A DNA stretch of 64,000 bases from Martelella sp. AD-3 (GTDB lineage Bacteria; Pseudomonadota; Alphaproteobacteria; Rhizobiales; Rhizobiaceae): NCBI RefSeq assembly GCF_001578105.1, contig NZ_CP014275.1, positions 3,724,501 through 3,788,500 of the forward strand, written 5' to 3'. Made by a program: the position numbers and the translations under genes. Every line of letters starts with the position of its first letter. Positions within the stretch are counted from its first letter, which is position 1. Below the pieces are notes generated by a model. That model made no database searches. It worked only from the letters and a program-made list of their open reading frames with translations, and was not told the DNA's origin. Positions 27,016 to 36,077 of the stretch are shown piece by piece.

Positions 27016-27162
27016 AAGTTCAAGGCGTTCGAGGACGAGAATGCCCGGCTGAAGAGGTTGCTCGCGGAGGCCATGCTGGACAAGGAGATCCTGAAGGGTG
27101 TGGCTTCCAAGAAATGGTGACGCCCGCTGTGAAGCGGGATGCGGTGGCTCCATTGAAAGAGC
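27016..27162 (+). pseudogene. IS3-family transposase remnant (OrfA end and OrfB start)
   Basis: A 34-codon piece (27016-27120) reads KFKAFEDENARLKRLLAEAM and on to ASKKW-stop, the conserved leucine-zipper C-terminus of IS3-family OrfA. The overlapping OrfB start follows at 27115 (MVTPAVKRDAVAPLKE) and then loses similarity. Neither the helix-turn-helix part of OrfA nor the DDE domain of OrfB is present. It occupies the place after frcA where a fructokinase gene might be expected. The rest of 26801-27210 holds only the frcA stem-loop and nothing else I can identify. Confidence 0.72.
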
Positions 27163-27210
27163 CGCTCCTCGATCCGCCAAACAGGATTGCGTCGCTCGCA
27201 GGCCTCGCGT

Positions 27211-28686
27211 TTACGTGCCACAGAAGGTTCGGTAGGCTGCCTCGGGCACTGGCGGGAGCCCAGCATAATCGGTGAATTCCGCCCGATCCTCGAAGGGCGT
27301 GGCCAGCGCTTCGTTCAGGCGTTCGAAGGGCGCCAGGTCGCCGGCCATCGCGGCGGCAAGCGCCTCCTCGACGAGGTGGTTGCGCGGAATGATCGCCGGG
27401 TTCACCGCATCCATCGCAACGCGCCGTTCACCCGGCTCTCCCGGTTCGGCCGCGAGGCGCTGACGCCAGCGCGCCGCCCAGTCGTCGTAGGCGGTTGGAT
27501 CAGCGAAGAGGCCGCGCAGCGCGCCGTCGGCCTGCTCGCTTTCCGCCGCTTTGCCGAGATTGCGGAAGGTCAGGGTGAAGTCCGCATTCTGCTGTGCCAT
27601 GCGCCCAAGAAGGTCCTCGATCAACGCGGCATCTTCCGGCTGCAGTGTCTGCAAACCGATCTTCGCGCGAAAGCCGTCGACATAAGCGGTGTTGAACGCG
27701 TCGGCCAAGCCGGAGAGGACGTCCTGTGCGGCTTCAACGGCCTTGTTTTCGTCTGGATCGAGATGTGGAAGCAGACATTCTGCCAGACGCGCGAGGTTCC
27801 AGTGCGCGATGCGGGGCTGGTTGGCGTAGGCGTAACGCCCGTTCCGGTCGATCGAGGAGAAGACGGTTGCGGGATCGTAAGCATCGAGGAGGGCGCAAGG
27901 GCCGTAGTCGATCGTTTCCCCGGCGATCGACATATTGTCGGTGTTCATGACGCCGTGCACGAAGCCGATCTGCATCCAGCGTGCGACGAGTTCCGCCTGA
28001 CGGGCGCAGACGCCCTGCAGAAGAGCGCGGTAGGGATTGGAAGCGCCCGCAGCCTCGGGATAATGCCTGTCGATCACATGGTCGGCGAGTTTTCGAACCG
28101 CGGCGTCGTCGCCCCGTGCCGCGAAGAACTGGAACGTGCCGACGCGTATATGGCTGGAGGCGACCCTCGTAAGGACCGCGCCCGGCAGGGCCCTTTCCCG
28201 GTAGACTGACTCTCCCGTCGCGACCGCGGCCAGCGCCCGCGTGGTTGGGATGCCGAGCGCGGCCATCGCCTCGCTGACGAGATGCTCGCGCAGAACCGGG
28301 CCGAGTGCTGCCCGTCCGTCGCCGCTGCGCGAGAAGATTGTGGGACCGGCCCCCTTCAGTTGAATGTCGCGACGCCGACCCTGTCGGTCGACGACCTCGC
28401 CAAGAAGGATGGCGCGCCCATCGCCGAGTTGAGGTACGAAGTTTCCGAATTGATGTCCGGCATAGGCGGCCGCGATCGGCTCGGCGCCTGTTGGGAGCCG
28501 GTTGCCGGCGAAGATTTCAGCTCCTTCAGCAGTGTCCAACGCATCCGCGTCGAGCCCGAGTTCCTCTGCGAGCCGTCGGTTCAGCTTCAGGAGATGCGGC
28601 GCGGCGACGGGAGACGGCATGGTTGGCCGGTGGAAAGCGGCGCCGAGACGCGCGTAGCTGTTATCGAAGTCGAAATGTATCGTCAT
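27211..28686 (-). CDS. selO: SelO family protein adenylyltransferase
   Basis: YdiU/SelO pseudokinase fold enzyme (491 aa, normal length) that transfers AMP to protein hydroxyl groups in other bacteria. Motifs: YAGHQFGNFVPQLGDGRAILLGE, IQLKGAGPTIFSRSGDGRAALG, VLTRVASSHIRVGTFQFFAARG, QIGFVHGVMNTDNMSIAGETIDYGP with the catalytic and metal ligands, and the family C-terminus TFCGT. The C-terminal Cys is encoded as Cys, not selenocysteine. It stands alone between the IS3 relic and an anonymous gap, transcribed opposite to frc. Confidence 0.93.
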   Translation of the reverse strand: MTIHFDFDNSYARLGAAFHRPTMPSPVAAPHLLKLNRRLAEELGLDADALDTAEGAEIFAGNRLPTGAEPIAAAYAGHQFGNFVPQLGDGRAILLGEVVDRQGRRRDIQLKGAGPTIFSRSGDGRAALGPVLREHLVSEAMAALGIPTTRALAAVATGESVYRERALPGAVLTRVASSHIRVGTFQFFAARGDDAAVRKLADHVIDRHYPEAAGASNPYRALLQGVCARQAELVARWMQIGFVHGVMNTDNMSIAGETIDYGPCALLDAYDPATVFSSIDRNGRYAYANQPRIAHWNLARLAECLLPHLDPDENKAVEAAQDVLSGLADAFNTAYVDGFRAKIGLQTLQPEDAALIEDLLGRMAQQNADFTLTFRNLGKAAESEQADGALRGLFADPTAYDDWAARWRQRLAAEPGEPGERRVAMDAVNPAIIPRNHLVEEALAAAMAGDLAPFERLNEALATPFEDRAEFTDYAGLPPVPEAAYRTFCGT

Positions 28687-29091
28687 CTTTCCGTTCTGCT
28701 TCCGTCGTACCGCTCGGCCGCCAGCCCTCGACCATTCTGCTCTTAGGTGGCGCTGTCGATATCGGATTTCCAGGGCAATGCCTGACCGGAAACGTCTCTG
28801 TCCGACATGTTACATAGGCATGGAAGTAGCAGTTCCATCCGATCAGGACAGAATAGACACTGCAGCGCCCTGCGCGGATCGGCAGCTTTCTGGGAAATCG
28901 AGAACGCGCTTGAACGACCGAAACGGGCGACCTTCCGGACCGGCAGAAGCGGGGGAGCTTTCCGGACTGGCGGATTTGAACTCAGATAATGAGCTGAGCG
29001 GCCATTCATGCTCCATGGGCTTGGAACCGCTTTCTACCCGGATCGGTCGTTCGAGCCGTTCAGTTCAAACGACCGCAGTGAAAGATGCCGC
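28687..29091. other. Gap between selO and SDR gene, nothing identified
   Basis: About 400 bp without a convincing gene. An 88-codon minus frame (28743-29009) is open but has no recognisable domain, and its Cys/Ser/Arg-rich composition looks non-coding. The selO promoter should lie at the left end. Confidence 0.5.
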
Positions 29092-29841
29092 CTATTTCAC
29101 CGCCGAATTTCCGCCGTCCGCGAATAGCGCGGAACCTGTCACGAAGCTCGATGCAGGCCCCGCCAAAAACAACGCGGCCTGCGCGATTTCTTCCGGCTGG
29201 GCTATCCGCTTCATCGCATGGAGACCGGCGGCCCAATCCTTCTGCGATTGATCGCCCGCCATCCCCGTGTCTGTGCCGCCCGGAAGAAGGGCATTGGCCC
29301 GTATGTTTTTTACGGCATAATCCGCCGCGATGCCTTTGACCAAGCCCATCAGTCCTGCTTTTGCGGCGGCGTAGGCACTCATCCCTGGCAAACCGACGCT
29401 CGTGCCGACGAAGCTGGAGGTAAAAACAATGGAGCCGCCTCCGCGTTCTAGCATTGCCGGTATCTGATAACGGCTCGCAAAAAAAGCGCCGTTCAGGTTT
29501 GTGGCGATCGTTTGGATCCATTCTTCGGATTCCAGTTCAGCGACCGGCTTTAAGGCACCCACGGTCCCGGCATTATTGAAGGCGATATCAAGACCTCCAA
29601 AAACCTGCACGGCTTCCGCGACCAGTTGTTCATGTGTTTCAGCCGAACTCACATCGCCGGCAACCAAATGTGCGCGTCCGCCTGTTTCTTGGATACGATT
29701 TGCGACGTCTTCCAAAGCCGCTTTCCGACGCGCGTTCAAAACCACGCAAGCGCCCTCGGCGGCAAAAAGCAACGCGGCCGAACGGCCGATACCGGATGAT
29801 GCACCGGAGATAACTGCAACTTTATCCTGTAATATTCCCAT
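29092..29841 (-). CDS. Short-chain dehydrogenase/reductase
   Basis: Classical SDR oxidoreductase, 249 aa. Cofactor motif SGASSGIG (12-19), NNAG near residue 88, and the catalytic Ser-Tyr-Lys set as SSFVG and SAYAAAKAG. The glycine motif followed by NARRK suggests NADP(H). Start ATG 29841 has GGAGA 7 nt upstream. No operon partner; substrate unknown. Confidence 0.9.
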   Translation of the reverse strand: MGILQDKVAVISGASSGIGRSAALLFAAEGACVVLNARRKAALEDVANRIQETGGRAHLVAGDVSSAETHEQLVAEAVQVFGGLDIAFNNAGTVGALKPVAELESEEWIQTIATNLNGAFFASRYQIPAMLERGGGSIVFTSSFVGTSVGLPGMSAYAAAKAGLMGLVKGIAADYAVKNIRANALLPGGTDTGMAGDQSQKDWAAGLHAMKRIAQPEEIAQAALFLAGPASSFVTGSALFADGGNSAVK

Positions 29842-30315
29842 ACGTGTTCTCCTTAGATTGGAGAGTGACGGATATGAGATACCCAGCTGCTTCGACACCC
29901 GATTCCTGCGGTCAGCTTAAGAAGGCCGCCATTCACCTGCATCACCGCAAAAGCCAGCCATCCGCCGCAACCTCGACGTTTGCCGTGTCTCAGGGGTTCG
30001 GCAGGGAACCCGCCGAATGGGTGTATGCCCTTGTTCCCGTTGTTCCTGATGCTGGTCACCGGTCTCTATCTGTTCGCGCTGCCTTATTTCAGCGGGCGAC
30101 GCAGCAAGTCAGGCGCGTGAGGCCAATCGCAGCCGAATGTCAGGGAATTTTGCATTACTGACGGGCAGTGCCATCAGGACGTGGTCTGAGCAGAGAACGC
30201 GACGATGGTCAGAAAACCCGGCAATTCTTCTTCGCGCGCGATCTTCATGCCGGCACGAACAAGAAAGCACCCGCCAAAGTGTTCCTGTCACGGCGACCGA
30301 GATGGTCCCCGGCGG
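29842..30315. other. Gap with a small membrane-peptide relic only
   Basis: A 474-bp stretch holding the SDR promoter side and, at 30025-30120, a short hydrophobic frame listed separately. No other supported gene, RNA or repeat. Confidence 0.5.
30025..30120 (+). pseudogene. Possible C-terminal scrap of a PepSY-type membrane protein
   Basis: A 31-codon frame encodes one hydrophobic helix, LFPLFLMLVTGLYLFALPYF, then a basic tail GRRSKSGA. The LMLVTGLYL pattern resembles the last transmembrane helix of PepSY-associated proteins. No upstream portion of such a protein is readable, so this is a relic or a chance frame. Confidence 0.3.
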
Positions 30316-30792
30316 CTATTCCACCGCTTTTTCCAGGGCGGCGATGTCGATCCTGCCCATCGTCATCATCGCCTCGAAGGCGCGTTTGGCCTTGTCCCTG
30401 TCGGGTCCCGTCGTCAGGTCGAGGAGAAGTTTCGGCGTGATCTGCCAGGAATGCCCCCAGCGGTCCTTGCACCAGCCGCAGGCGCTTTCCTGTCCGCCAT
30501 TGCCGACGATAGCGTTCCAGAAGCGGTCGGTCTCTTCCTGATCTTCTGTGACCACCATGAAGGAGACGGCCTCGTTCGGCGTGAAGTTGGGGCCGCCATT
30601 CAGGCCGACGAACTTGCGCCCGAGTACGGTGAACTCGACGGTCAGTTCGTCGCCTTTCCTGCCGCCGGGATAATCGGAGGCCGCGGTGTTCACGCGATCG
30701 ACATGGCTGTCGGGAAAAGTGGCGGCATAGAACGCGGCCGCTTTCCTGGCTTCGCCGTGATCGTACCAAAGGCAATTGATGATATCGGTCAT
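30316..30792 (-). CDS. VOC-fold protein, PhnB/3-demethylubiquinone-methyltransferase-like
   Basis: Small cytoplasmic protein (158 aa) with the VOC (glyoxalase/bleomycin-resistance) fold of the PhnB group: [24 protein letters not shown] at the start, [10 protein letters not shown], then [29 protein letters not shown]. It is the last gene of the TetR-led set; GGAGAAA precedes the ATG. Function in this group is rarely known; none is assigned. Confidence 0.85.
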   Translation of the reverse strand: MTDIINCLWYDHGEARKAAAFYAATFPDSHVDRVNTAASDYPGGRKGDELTVEFTVLGRKFVGLNGGPNFTPNEAVSFMVVTEDQEETDRFWNAIVGNGGQESACGWCKDRWGHSWQITPKLLLDLTTGPDRDKAKRAFEAMMTMGRIDIAALEKAVE

Positions 30793-30854
30793 GACGTTTC
30801 TCCTTGTGTCTGTTGCGGCGGGTGCGCCGCCTCCGGCAGAAGACGCGACGCGGG

Positions 30855-31718
30855 CTATTCGAAGAAGCCTTTCGGTGTCGTCCCCTGAAGGAAGGGCTCG
30901 ATGAATGCGTGCAAAAGCGCGGGCTGGTTGATGACCGCGGTGTGGGATGTCGCCGGCATCACCGCGAGCCGGGAGACCGGCAGCGGCTGCCCCATGTCGC
31001 CCATCACCCCGCCGCCCAGCAGGCGAAACATCGCGACCGAATGTTCCAGCGTCGCGACATCGGCGTCGCCGGTGATGATCAGCACCGGGGTTTCCAATGC
31101 TTCCACCGCCTCGCCCCAGGCCATCGGTTCATGCTCGAGCGCGATCAGCTTTTCGACGAGCGCGGGAAACCCGTCCGGATCGGCCGCCAGTTCGCGGTAT
31201 TCGGCGGCAAACGGCATCTCCAGGAACATCTCGACACTCATCTGCGGGACGAAGTCCCTGAAGGCGGGCTGCCAGCCCTCGTAATCATACGCCACGGATG
31301 CTGCGACAAGCTGATCGACCCGCTCAGGAAAGTCGATGGCGAACCGCAGCCCGGCGGCTGCGCCCATGGAATAGCCGAATATGTCGCCCTTCTCGATCCC
31401 GACTGCGTCCATGAAGGCGGCGACATCGCCCGCAAGATTCGGATAGGTGATCGGCCGGTCGATGTCGGTCGTGCGGCCGTGTCCCTGGAATTCCAGCGCA
31501 TAGACGCGGTGTGTTTCGGCGAGCATCGGGATGATCTCGCCCATCGAGGGGATGTTCATATAGGCGCCGTGCAGGACGATCAGCGGATCGCCCTTTCCGG
31601 AGACCTCGTAATACATCGTCATACCGTTGACCTCGACGCGATCGCCTCTCGGCTCGTCTTCGGCCAATGCCGGGGCGGTGGCCGCAAGCATTGCGGTCAG
31701 AATGACCATCCGGAACAT
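30855..31718 (-). CDS. Secreted alpha/beta hydrolase
   Basis: Alpha/beta-fold hydrolase (287 aa) with a signal peptide of about 19 residues ending PALA, so periplasmic. The nucleophile elbow is GYSMG (Ser117); an oxyanion HGAYM motif is near residue 50 and the catalytic His is in PATSHTAV near the C-terminus. Start ATG 31718 is preceded by GGAGAG; a longer frame lacks a signal at its N-terminus. Two VOC genes flank it in the TetR-led cluster. Substrate unknown. Confidence 0.88.
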   Translation of the reverse strand: MFRMVILTAMLAATAPALAEDEPRGDRVEVNGMTMYYEVSGKGDPLIVLHGAYMNIPSMGEIIPMLAETHRVYALEFQGHGRTTDIDRPITYPNLAGDVAAFMDAVGIEKGDIFGYSMGAAAGLRFAIDFPERVDQLVAASVAYDYEGWQPAFRDFVPQMSVEMFLEMPFAAEYRELAADPDGFPALVEKLIALEHEPMAWGEAVEALETPVLIITGDADVATLEHSVAMFRLLGGGVMGDMGQPLPVSRLAVMPATSHTAVINQPALLHAFIEPFLQGTTPKGFFE

Positions 31719-31750
31719 GATTGTCTCTCCCTGCTTGAGGTGAATTCTCT

Positions 31751-32173
31751 TCAGGCGGAGCCCTTGTCGCCCTCGAAATTGAGCATCCACGGCGTGCCGT
31801 ATCTGTCGGTGAACATGGCGAAGCGTTCGGCCCAGAAGGTTTCGCCGGGCGCCATCTCGACGCTCTGCGCATCCTCTGCCAGCGCCTCGTGGATGCGGTC
31901 GAATTCCTCGCGCGAACTCGGCGCGATCGATACGCGGAAGCCGGCGGGCTTGCTGTACATTTCGGCCGGGACGTCCGAGGCCATGACCATGGCACGGCCC
32001 AAACTCATGGCCATGTTCATCACCATATCGTCGCCGCCGGGCATCCGACTTTCCGGGTCGGGCGCGTCACCGTTGCGGAAAACGCCGCCGATCTCGCCGC
32101 CGAGCACCTCGGCGTAACGGGTCATCGCCTCGAAGCAATTGCCCTTGAAGAAAAGATAGATTGTCGGTTCCAT
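31751..32173 (-). CDS. VOC-fold protein, PhnB-like
   Basis: 140-aa VOC protein: TIYLFFKGNCFEAMTRYAEVLGGEIGG at the start, GSxD-like PGGDDMVMNMAMSLG, and FAMFTDRYGTPWMLNFEG at the end, the usual form of PhnB-group proteins. GGGAGAGAC precedes the ATG. It is a different subgroup from the VOC protein encoded at 30316-30792, so the pair is not a recent duplication. Confidence 0.87.
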   Translation of the reverse strand: MEPTIYLFFKGNCFEAMTRYAEVLGGEIGGVFRNGDAPDPESRMPGGDDMVMNMAMSLGRAMVMASDVPAEMYSKPAGFRVSIAPSSREEFDRIHEALAEDAQSVEMAPGETFWAERFAMFTDRYGTPWMLNFEGDKGSA

Positions 32174-32223
32174 GTCAGTCTCTCCCTTGTGGTTGAAATG
32201 TCGTCCTCATCGGCGGCCATTGG

Positions 32224-32451
32224 TTACGGCTCCGCCGCAGCTTCGAAGAAATCCCTCTGCGCAACGAAGGCGCGCCTGAAGGCCGGTCGCGCTTCGGCGC
32301 GGGCTACGAAGGCCGCAAGGTTCGGAAACTCTTCGAGCAGCCCCGATCCGCCCAGCCTGCGCAGAACATCGGCCGTCATCAGGTCGCCGGCGCTGAAACG
32401 GCCATCGAGCCAGTCGGCATCGCCCATCGATTGGGGACCTGTCTCAGTCAT
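32224..32451 (-). pseudogene. Truncated glutathione S-transferase (C-terminal half-domain)
   Basis: A 75-codon frame overlapping the DUF899 stop carries only the tail of a GST alpha-helical domain: DADWLDGRFSAGDLMTADVLRRL and FPNLAAFVARAEARPAFRRAF. The thioredoxin-like N-terminal domain and the first helices (about 130 residues) are missing, so glutathione binding is lost. The deletion joint appears to lie at the DUF899 gene end. It keeps an open frame and could still be translated. Confidence 0.75.
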
Positions 32452-33133
32452 ACGCGTCGTGCCTCCGCCACCACTGGTACGGCCTGGTCTGCGGCGTGCC
32501 CTCGGGCGCGTCCTCCCAGTCTTCCTGCCGGCCGAGGGGCGTCAGGTCGAGCAGAGTCCAGACCGTGCCGAGCGTCTCGACCCCGCGACCGGTCGTGAAG
32601 TAGGTCCGGTAGATATCCGCGTCGTCGCGATAGAAAACGTTGAGGCCGAAGCCTGAGCTCACGTCGAAGTCGGCGTTGAAATTATCCCGTGTCTCGTACC
32701 AGGGCATCGACCAGCCCATGCGCTTTCGGAACGCCTCGATCTCGCTAATCGGCGCTTTCGACACGAAGACGAGCGTGGTGTTGCGGGCGTGCAGATGGGA
32801 GAGATGCGGGATCTGGTCAGCCACCATGCAGCAGCCTGCGCACGGGCTCGGATCCGCGGGCTTCAGCATATGATGATAGACGATGAGTTGCGGACGGCCG
32901 TCGAACAGATCGGCCAGCGTGCCGGTTCCTTCGGGGCCGGTGAAGGCATAGTCGCCATCGACCTTCGTCCACGGCATGCGCCGCCGCCTTGCGGCCAGCC
33001 GGTCCTGAGCACGGGTCAGGTCCTTTTCCGCATCGCGCAGGTCGGCGAGTTCGTCGCGCCAGGCATCCGGTGATAGCGTTCGGCGAACGACACCGGACAC
33101 CGCCTTCGTTTCATGGTCTGAAATTCCGGTCAT
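32444..33133 (-). CDS. DUF899 thioredoxin-like protein
   Basis: 229-aa protein of the DUF899 family: RRRRMPWTKVDGDYAF, LFDGRPQLIVYHHML, CAGCCMVADQIPHLSHLHARNTTLVFVSKAP and DVSSGFGLNVFYRDDADIYRTYFTTGRGVETLGTVWTLLDLTPLGRQE-type ending. The CAGCC motif takes the position of a thioredoxin active site. Redox function is inferred from the fold. Second gene of the TetR-led set, with GAGGAGG upstream of the ATG. Confidence 0.88.
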   Translation of the reverse strand: MTGISDHETKAVSGVVRRTLSPDAWRDELADLRDAEKDLTRAQDRLAARRRRMPWTKVDGDYAFTGPEGTGTLADLFDGRPQLIVYHHMLKPADPSPCAGCCMVADQIPHLSHLHARNTTLVFVSKAPISEIEAFRKRMGWSMPWYETRDNFNADFDVSSGFGLNVFYRDDADIYRTYFTTGRGVETLGTVWTLLDLTPLGRQEDWEDAPEGTPQTRPYQWWRRHDAYD

Positions 33134-33146
33134 GTTATGAACCTCC

Positions 33147-33779
33147 TCAAGAACCTGTCGCGCCGCTCTTCGATGGCCTCTCGAACAGGAGCAGCAGATA
33201 GCGTTTCAGATGATCGACGCTGTCGCGCGCGATTGCGCGGTCGCCCGTCGCCTTGGCCAGTATGAATGCGCCCTGCAGCACGGCCTGGGTGTGGGCGGCC
33301 AGGCTGGCGGGCGTCCAGTCTGCCGCAATCCCTCGCGCTTTCATCGCCGCCTCGATGTCGGGCTCAAGCGTGGCCGCATGCCCGAAAATGCTTGCCGCGC
33401 AGGCATCGCGGATCGCCGGATTTGACCCATAGACCTCCTGCGTCATGGTGCCGACGAGACAGGTGAACTCGGCGAGGTCGCCCTCGATGATCGCCTTGCG
33501 GAACTCGATGTAGCCGATCAGCCGCTCGAACGGATCATCATGGTCGTGATAGGGGGCGCTTGCGAAGAATGCGCCGGTGGTGGCCGACCAGTGTTCTGCC
33601 GCCGCGATACCGAGCGCGTCCTTGCTCTTGAAGTGATGGAAGAAGGCCCCCTTGGTCACCCCCGCGGCCGAACAGAGTTCGTCGACGGTGGTGGCCGTAT
33701 AGCCCTTGGCGCGGATCAGCGACAGCGCCGCATCGAGCAGCTTCGATCTCGCATCCGGTTTTGAGGTCATTTTGGGCAT
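33147..33779 (-). CDS. TetR-family regulator
   Basis: 210-aa repressor with the N-terminal helix-turn-helix RSKLLDAALSLIRAKGYTATTVDELCSAAGVTKGAFFHHFKSKDALG and a C-terminal ligand domain of the TetR_C type found in NemR/AcuR-like proteins. Start ATG 33779 follows GGAGG. A near-palindrome ACCAACTAGTCGGT lies 27 bp upstream of the start. It heads the genes DUF899, GST scrap, VOC, hydrolase and VOC, all on the same strand with short gaps. Confidence 0.9.
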   Translation of the reverse strand: MPKMTSKPDARSKLLDAALSLIRAKGYTATTVDELCSAAGVTKGAFFHHFKSKDALGIAAAEHWSATTGAFFASAPYHDHDDPFERLIGYIEFRKAIIEGDLAEFTCLVGTMTQEVYGSNPAIRDACAASIFGHAATLEPDIEAAMKARGIAADWTPASLAAHTQAVLQGAFILAKATGDRAIARDSVDHLKRYLLLLFERPSKSGATGS

Positions 33780-33805
33780 GTGTCGCCTCCTGTTCCGGAA
33801 AACAT

Positions 33806-33819
33806 ACCAACTAGTCGGT
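33806..33819. promoter_or_regulatory. Candidate TetR operator
   Basis: ACCAACTAGTCGGT is a CTAG-centred palindrome with 6 of 7 half-site pairs, placed 27 bp upstream of the TetR start; likely autoregulatory and controlling the downstream set. Confidence 0.6.
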
Positions 33820-34081
33820 TTGATGTCAAATGCGACGATGATCACGCAGGGCGCGCGAGTGCGATCGCGAGCTGGAGGCGGCGATTACCGCACCGACGGA
33901 CGATTCGTATCCCGATCCATGACGTTCAGAAGCGCTGGATCGGACCTTACGCCGCGCACGCGATAGGGATGCTAGAGGATTTGGAGACGCTGGCTGAAAC
34001 CGACGTATCATCGCCGGAACGCCGCAAAAAAAGTGACGCCTGAGAGACTGCGGCCAGGCTTGCCGATCCCAGACAGTTCGC

Positions 34082-34153
34082 CTGGCCGCTCTCACGGGCC
34101 AGCACCTCGGCGTAGGCAACCAAATCGCGGTGAAGTGGTGCGGGCAACTCCAC
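34082..34153 (-). pseudogene. Fragment of a DUF2274 conjugation-associated gene
   Basis: 24 codons read VELPAPLHRDLVAYAEVLAR followed by ESGQ, a good match to the conserved core of DUF2274 proteins that accompany trbI in integrative conjugative elements. Similarity ends abruptly on both sides, and the remaining 33820-34221 shows no other recognisable gene. It lies 69 bp beyond the end of the integrase relic, supporting an excised or decayed element here. Confidence 0.5.
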
Positions 34154-34221
34154 TGCTCTGCGCCCCGAAAACTGGAGGGAAGTCGGGGCTCAGGTCACAG
34201 AAACTGTACGATATGACGTGC

Positions 34222-35024
34222 TTATTCGTTCAAGCCGGATAGCGCGCCAGGCGCCAATACACACCTCTCAAGCCATTCAGCAGAGAATGGAGGCCGCCCG
34301 GCGCTGTTCTTGTCGCGGAATGATAGGTTCGCAAACGGATTATTGTCCGACGATACACCCTGATAGCGTTGATAGGATCGCCAGATGTTGCGAAGGCAGC
34401 CGATATCCTTATTGCCGGACGAAACGCTTCTTTGGGCGGGGCCGTCAGCCGGTGCAATCTTCTCCCGCCAGTATCGGTAGAGTTTCAGAGCATCCTGGCG
34501 ATCGATCTCATCGAAATACTTATCTCCGGCAACCGCAATGAAGTTTGAAACAGCCCGGCGCCGCACCTTCGTCCAGTTGCGCCTCTGTGTAGCGCTCTTG
34601 CCTGCAACTTCCGGTGCAGCAATTTCTGTCAGATATAGCTCGAAGGCTTCGGACAATCGAACGCGCGGCCGAGGCTCAAGCCCCAAAACCGCCGCGGCAT
34701 CCATGCTCTTTGGCGGTGACGTCGACAATGCATCCAGTCGCGCCATGACCTGATCACCGGTCTCGCTCGCCATCACATCGGCTGCCGGACGATAGGTGAA
34801 ATCCAGAGCACGCGCTCGCGCCACGGCTGCGGCGCGGTAGCGTGCGTCCGCCTTACTGCGATCATCCCCCCTGGATATGCGCCTCACAATGGGTTGTCAG
34901 CCTTTTCGCAGGCATCACGTTCAATTCGGGCCATCGCAAGATCACGAGTCCGGAGCGAAATTCGAATGGCCGGCGCTCGCGATTCAAGGTCTATCGCAAG
35001 CTTCGGCACCCGCCGAACGTACAT
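34222..35024 (-). pseudogene. Decayed tyrosine integrase next to tRNA-Leu
   Basis: The N-terminal part starts at ATG 35024 (MYVRRVPKLAIDLESRAPAI, then SLRTRDLAMARIERD) and runs into a TGA at about 34886; the continuation is in another frame (KADARYRAAAVARARALDFTYRP through the SAM-like core-binding domain to PPFSAEWLERCVLAPGALSGLNE). A TAA at 34222 then interrupts a stretch where related integrases read NEQARHI, and a second stop follows within 11 codons. The catalytic domain with its Arg-His-Arg-Tyr residues is absent. So the gene has a frameshift, a nonsense codon and a 3' deletion. Confidence 0.82.
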
Positions 35025-35216
35025 GTAAATACCTTGTCGCGTTGTCAGAAAACGGTCCGGATTCTTTCCTTTGGACGTAGTTCGCGTAGCGCTCGTTCCC
35101 TAATTTGCTGCACACTTTGTTGCATGCAAATGGCGTTAAGGGCGATAGCGATGGAGGGAGATCTATAATTTTCGATTAAAAATCAAAATCTTACTGAAGA
35201 ATAACAGTGAGAAACC

Positions 35217-35301
35217 TGGTGCCCCTTGCCGGAATCGAACCAGCACTCCTTTCGGAACCTGATTTTGAGTCAGGCGCGTCTACCAGTTCCGCCAAAGGGG
35301 C
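35217..35301 (-). tRNA. tRNA-Leu (anticodon CAA)
   Basis: Minus-strand cloverleaf of 85 nt: acceptor stem GCCCCTT / AAGGGGC, discriminator A and an encoded CCA end, a long variable arm typical of Leu, T-arm GGTTCGATTCC, and anticodon loop CTCAAAA within stem CCTGA / TCAGG, giving CAA. The 3' end faces the decayed integrase, the usual geometry of an integrative-element attachment site. Confidence 0.95.
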
Positions 35302-35486
35302 CCGCCGGTCGAGACCGGGTTGGGGCGAAATATACGGGGTACGACCGTTGCGTCAACCGGGATTTTGATCCCGATCATGCGAAAAGCGGGTTTCACGCCG
35401 TAGTGAAGAATGGACAAGCGGCGCGGGATTTACCATCCTCCGGCAATACTCTAAATCCTTGTCTCCAATTATTTCCGGATCATCCC

Positions 35487-36068
35487 ATGTTGCGCCGCCT
35501 TTACAACTGGACACTCTCCCTTGCCGCGACGCGCCACGCAGAACGCGCGCTGTTTGCCATTTCCTTTGCCGAAAGCTCCTTCTTTCCAATCCCGCCGGAC
35601 GTTCTGATGATCCCGATGGTCATCGCCAAGCCGCTCAGCTGGGTCCGGATCGCCTTCATCTGCACGCTCGCCTCGATTCTCGGCGCGATCGGCGGCTATC
35701 TCATCGGCATGTTCCTGTTCGAAGCCGTCGGCCAGCCGATCCTCGCCTTTTACGGCAAGGAACATTCCTTCGAGCAGATCGCCGAATGGTACAACACCTG
35801 GGGCGGTTGGGGGGTTCTCTTTGCCGCCATCACCCCCTTCCCCTACAAGGTGCTGACGATCTTCTCCGGCGCGACGGGGCTCAATTTCGGCATCTTCCTC
35901 CTCGTGAGCGTCATCGGCCGCGCGTTCCGCTTCTTCCTGATCGCCTTTCTGCTCAACCGCTACGGCGTGCCGATCCGCGATTTCATCGAGAAATATCTCG
36001 GCATCCTCTTCACCGTCTTCGTCGTGCTTCTGTTCGGCGGATTCTACCTCGTCAAATATGTCTTCTAG
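35487..36068 (+). CDS. YqaA-family (DedA-like) inner-membrane protein
   Basis: 193-aa polytopic protein with the SNARE-associated/DedA-type pattern: FAESSFFPIPPDVLMIPMVIA, SILGAIGGYLIGMFLFEAVGQ, TPFPYKVLTIFSGATGLNF and a re-entrant-loop-like YNTWGGWGVLFAAITPFP. Roles in envelope lipid or proton homeostasis are suggested for relatives, not proven for this subgroup. ATG 35487 (MLRRLYN) is chosen; the frame stays open upstream through the tRNA but that part is not protein-like. Followed 9 bp later by dsbB. Confidence 0.85.
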   Translation: MLRRLYNWTLSLAATRHAERALFAISFAESSFFPIPPDVLMIPMVIAKPLSWVRIAFICTLASILGAIGGYLIGMFLFEAVGQPILAFYGKEHSFEQIAEWYNTWGGWGVLFAAITPFPYKVLTIFSGATGLNFGIFLLVSVIGRAFRFFLIAFLLNRYGVPIRDFIEKYLGILFTVFVVLLFGGFYLVKYVF

Positions 36069-36077
36069 GTGCATATC

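Noticed and set aside
27211..28686. Possible selenoprotein, because SelO is a selenoprotein in animals
   Set aside because: The C-terminal residue is an ordinary Cys codon in TFCGT and there is no in-frame TGA.
28778..29251. A 157-codon plus-strand frame in the selO-SDR gap
   Set aside because: No family resemblance, no good ribosome-binding site, and it overlaps the 3' end of the SDR gene on the other strand.
35226..35486. Upstream in-frame extension of the YqaA-type protein
   Set aside because: The extension reads through the tRNA-Leu gene on the other strand and is not membrane-protein-like; ATG 35487 gives the normal family length.
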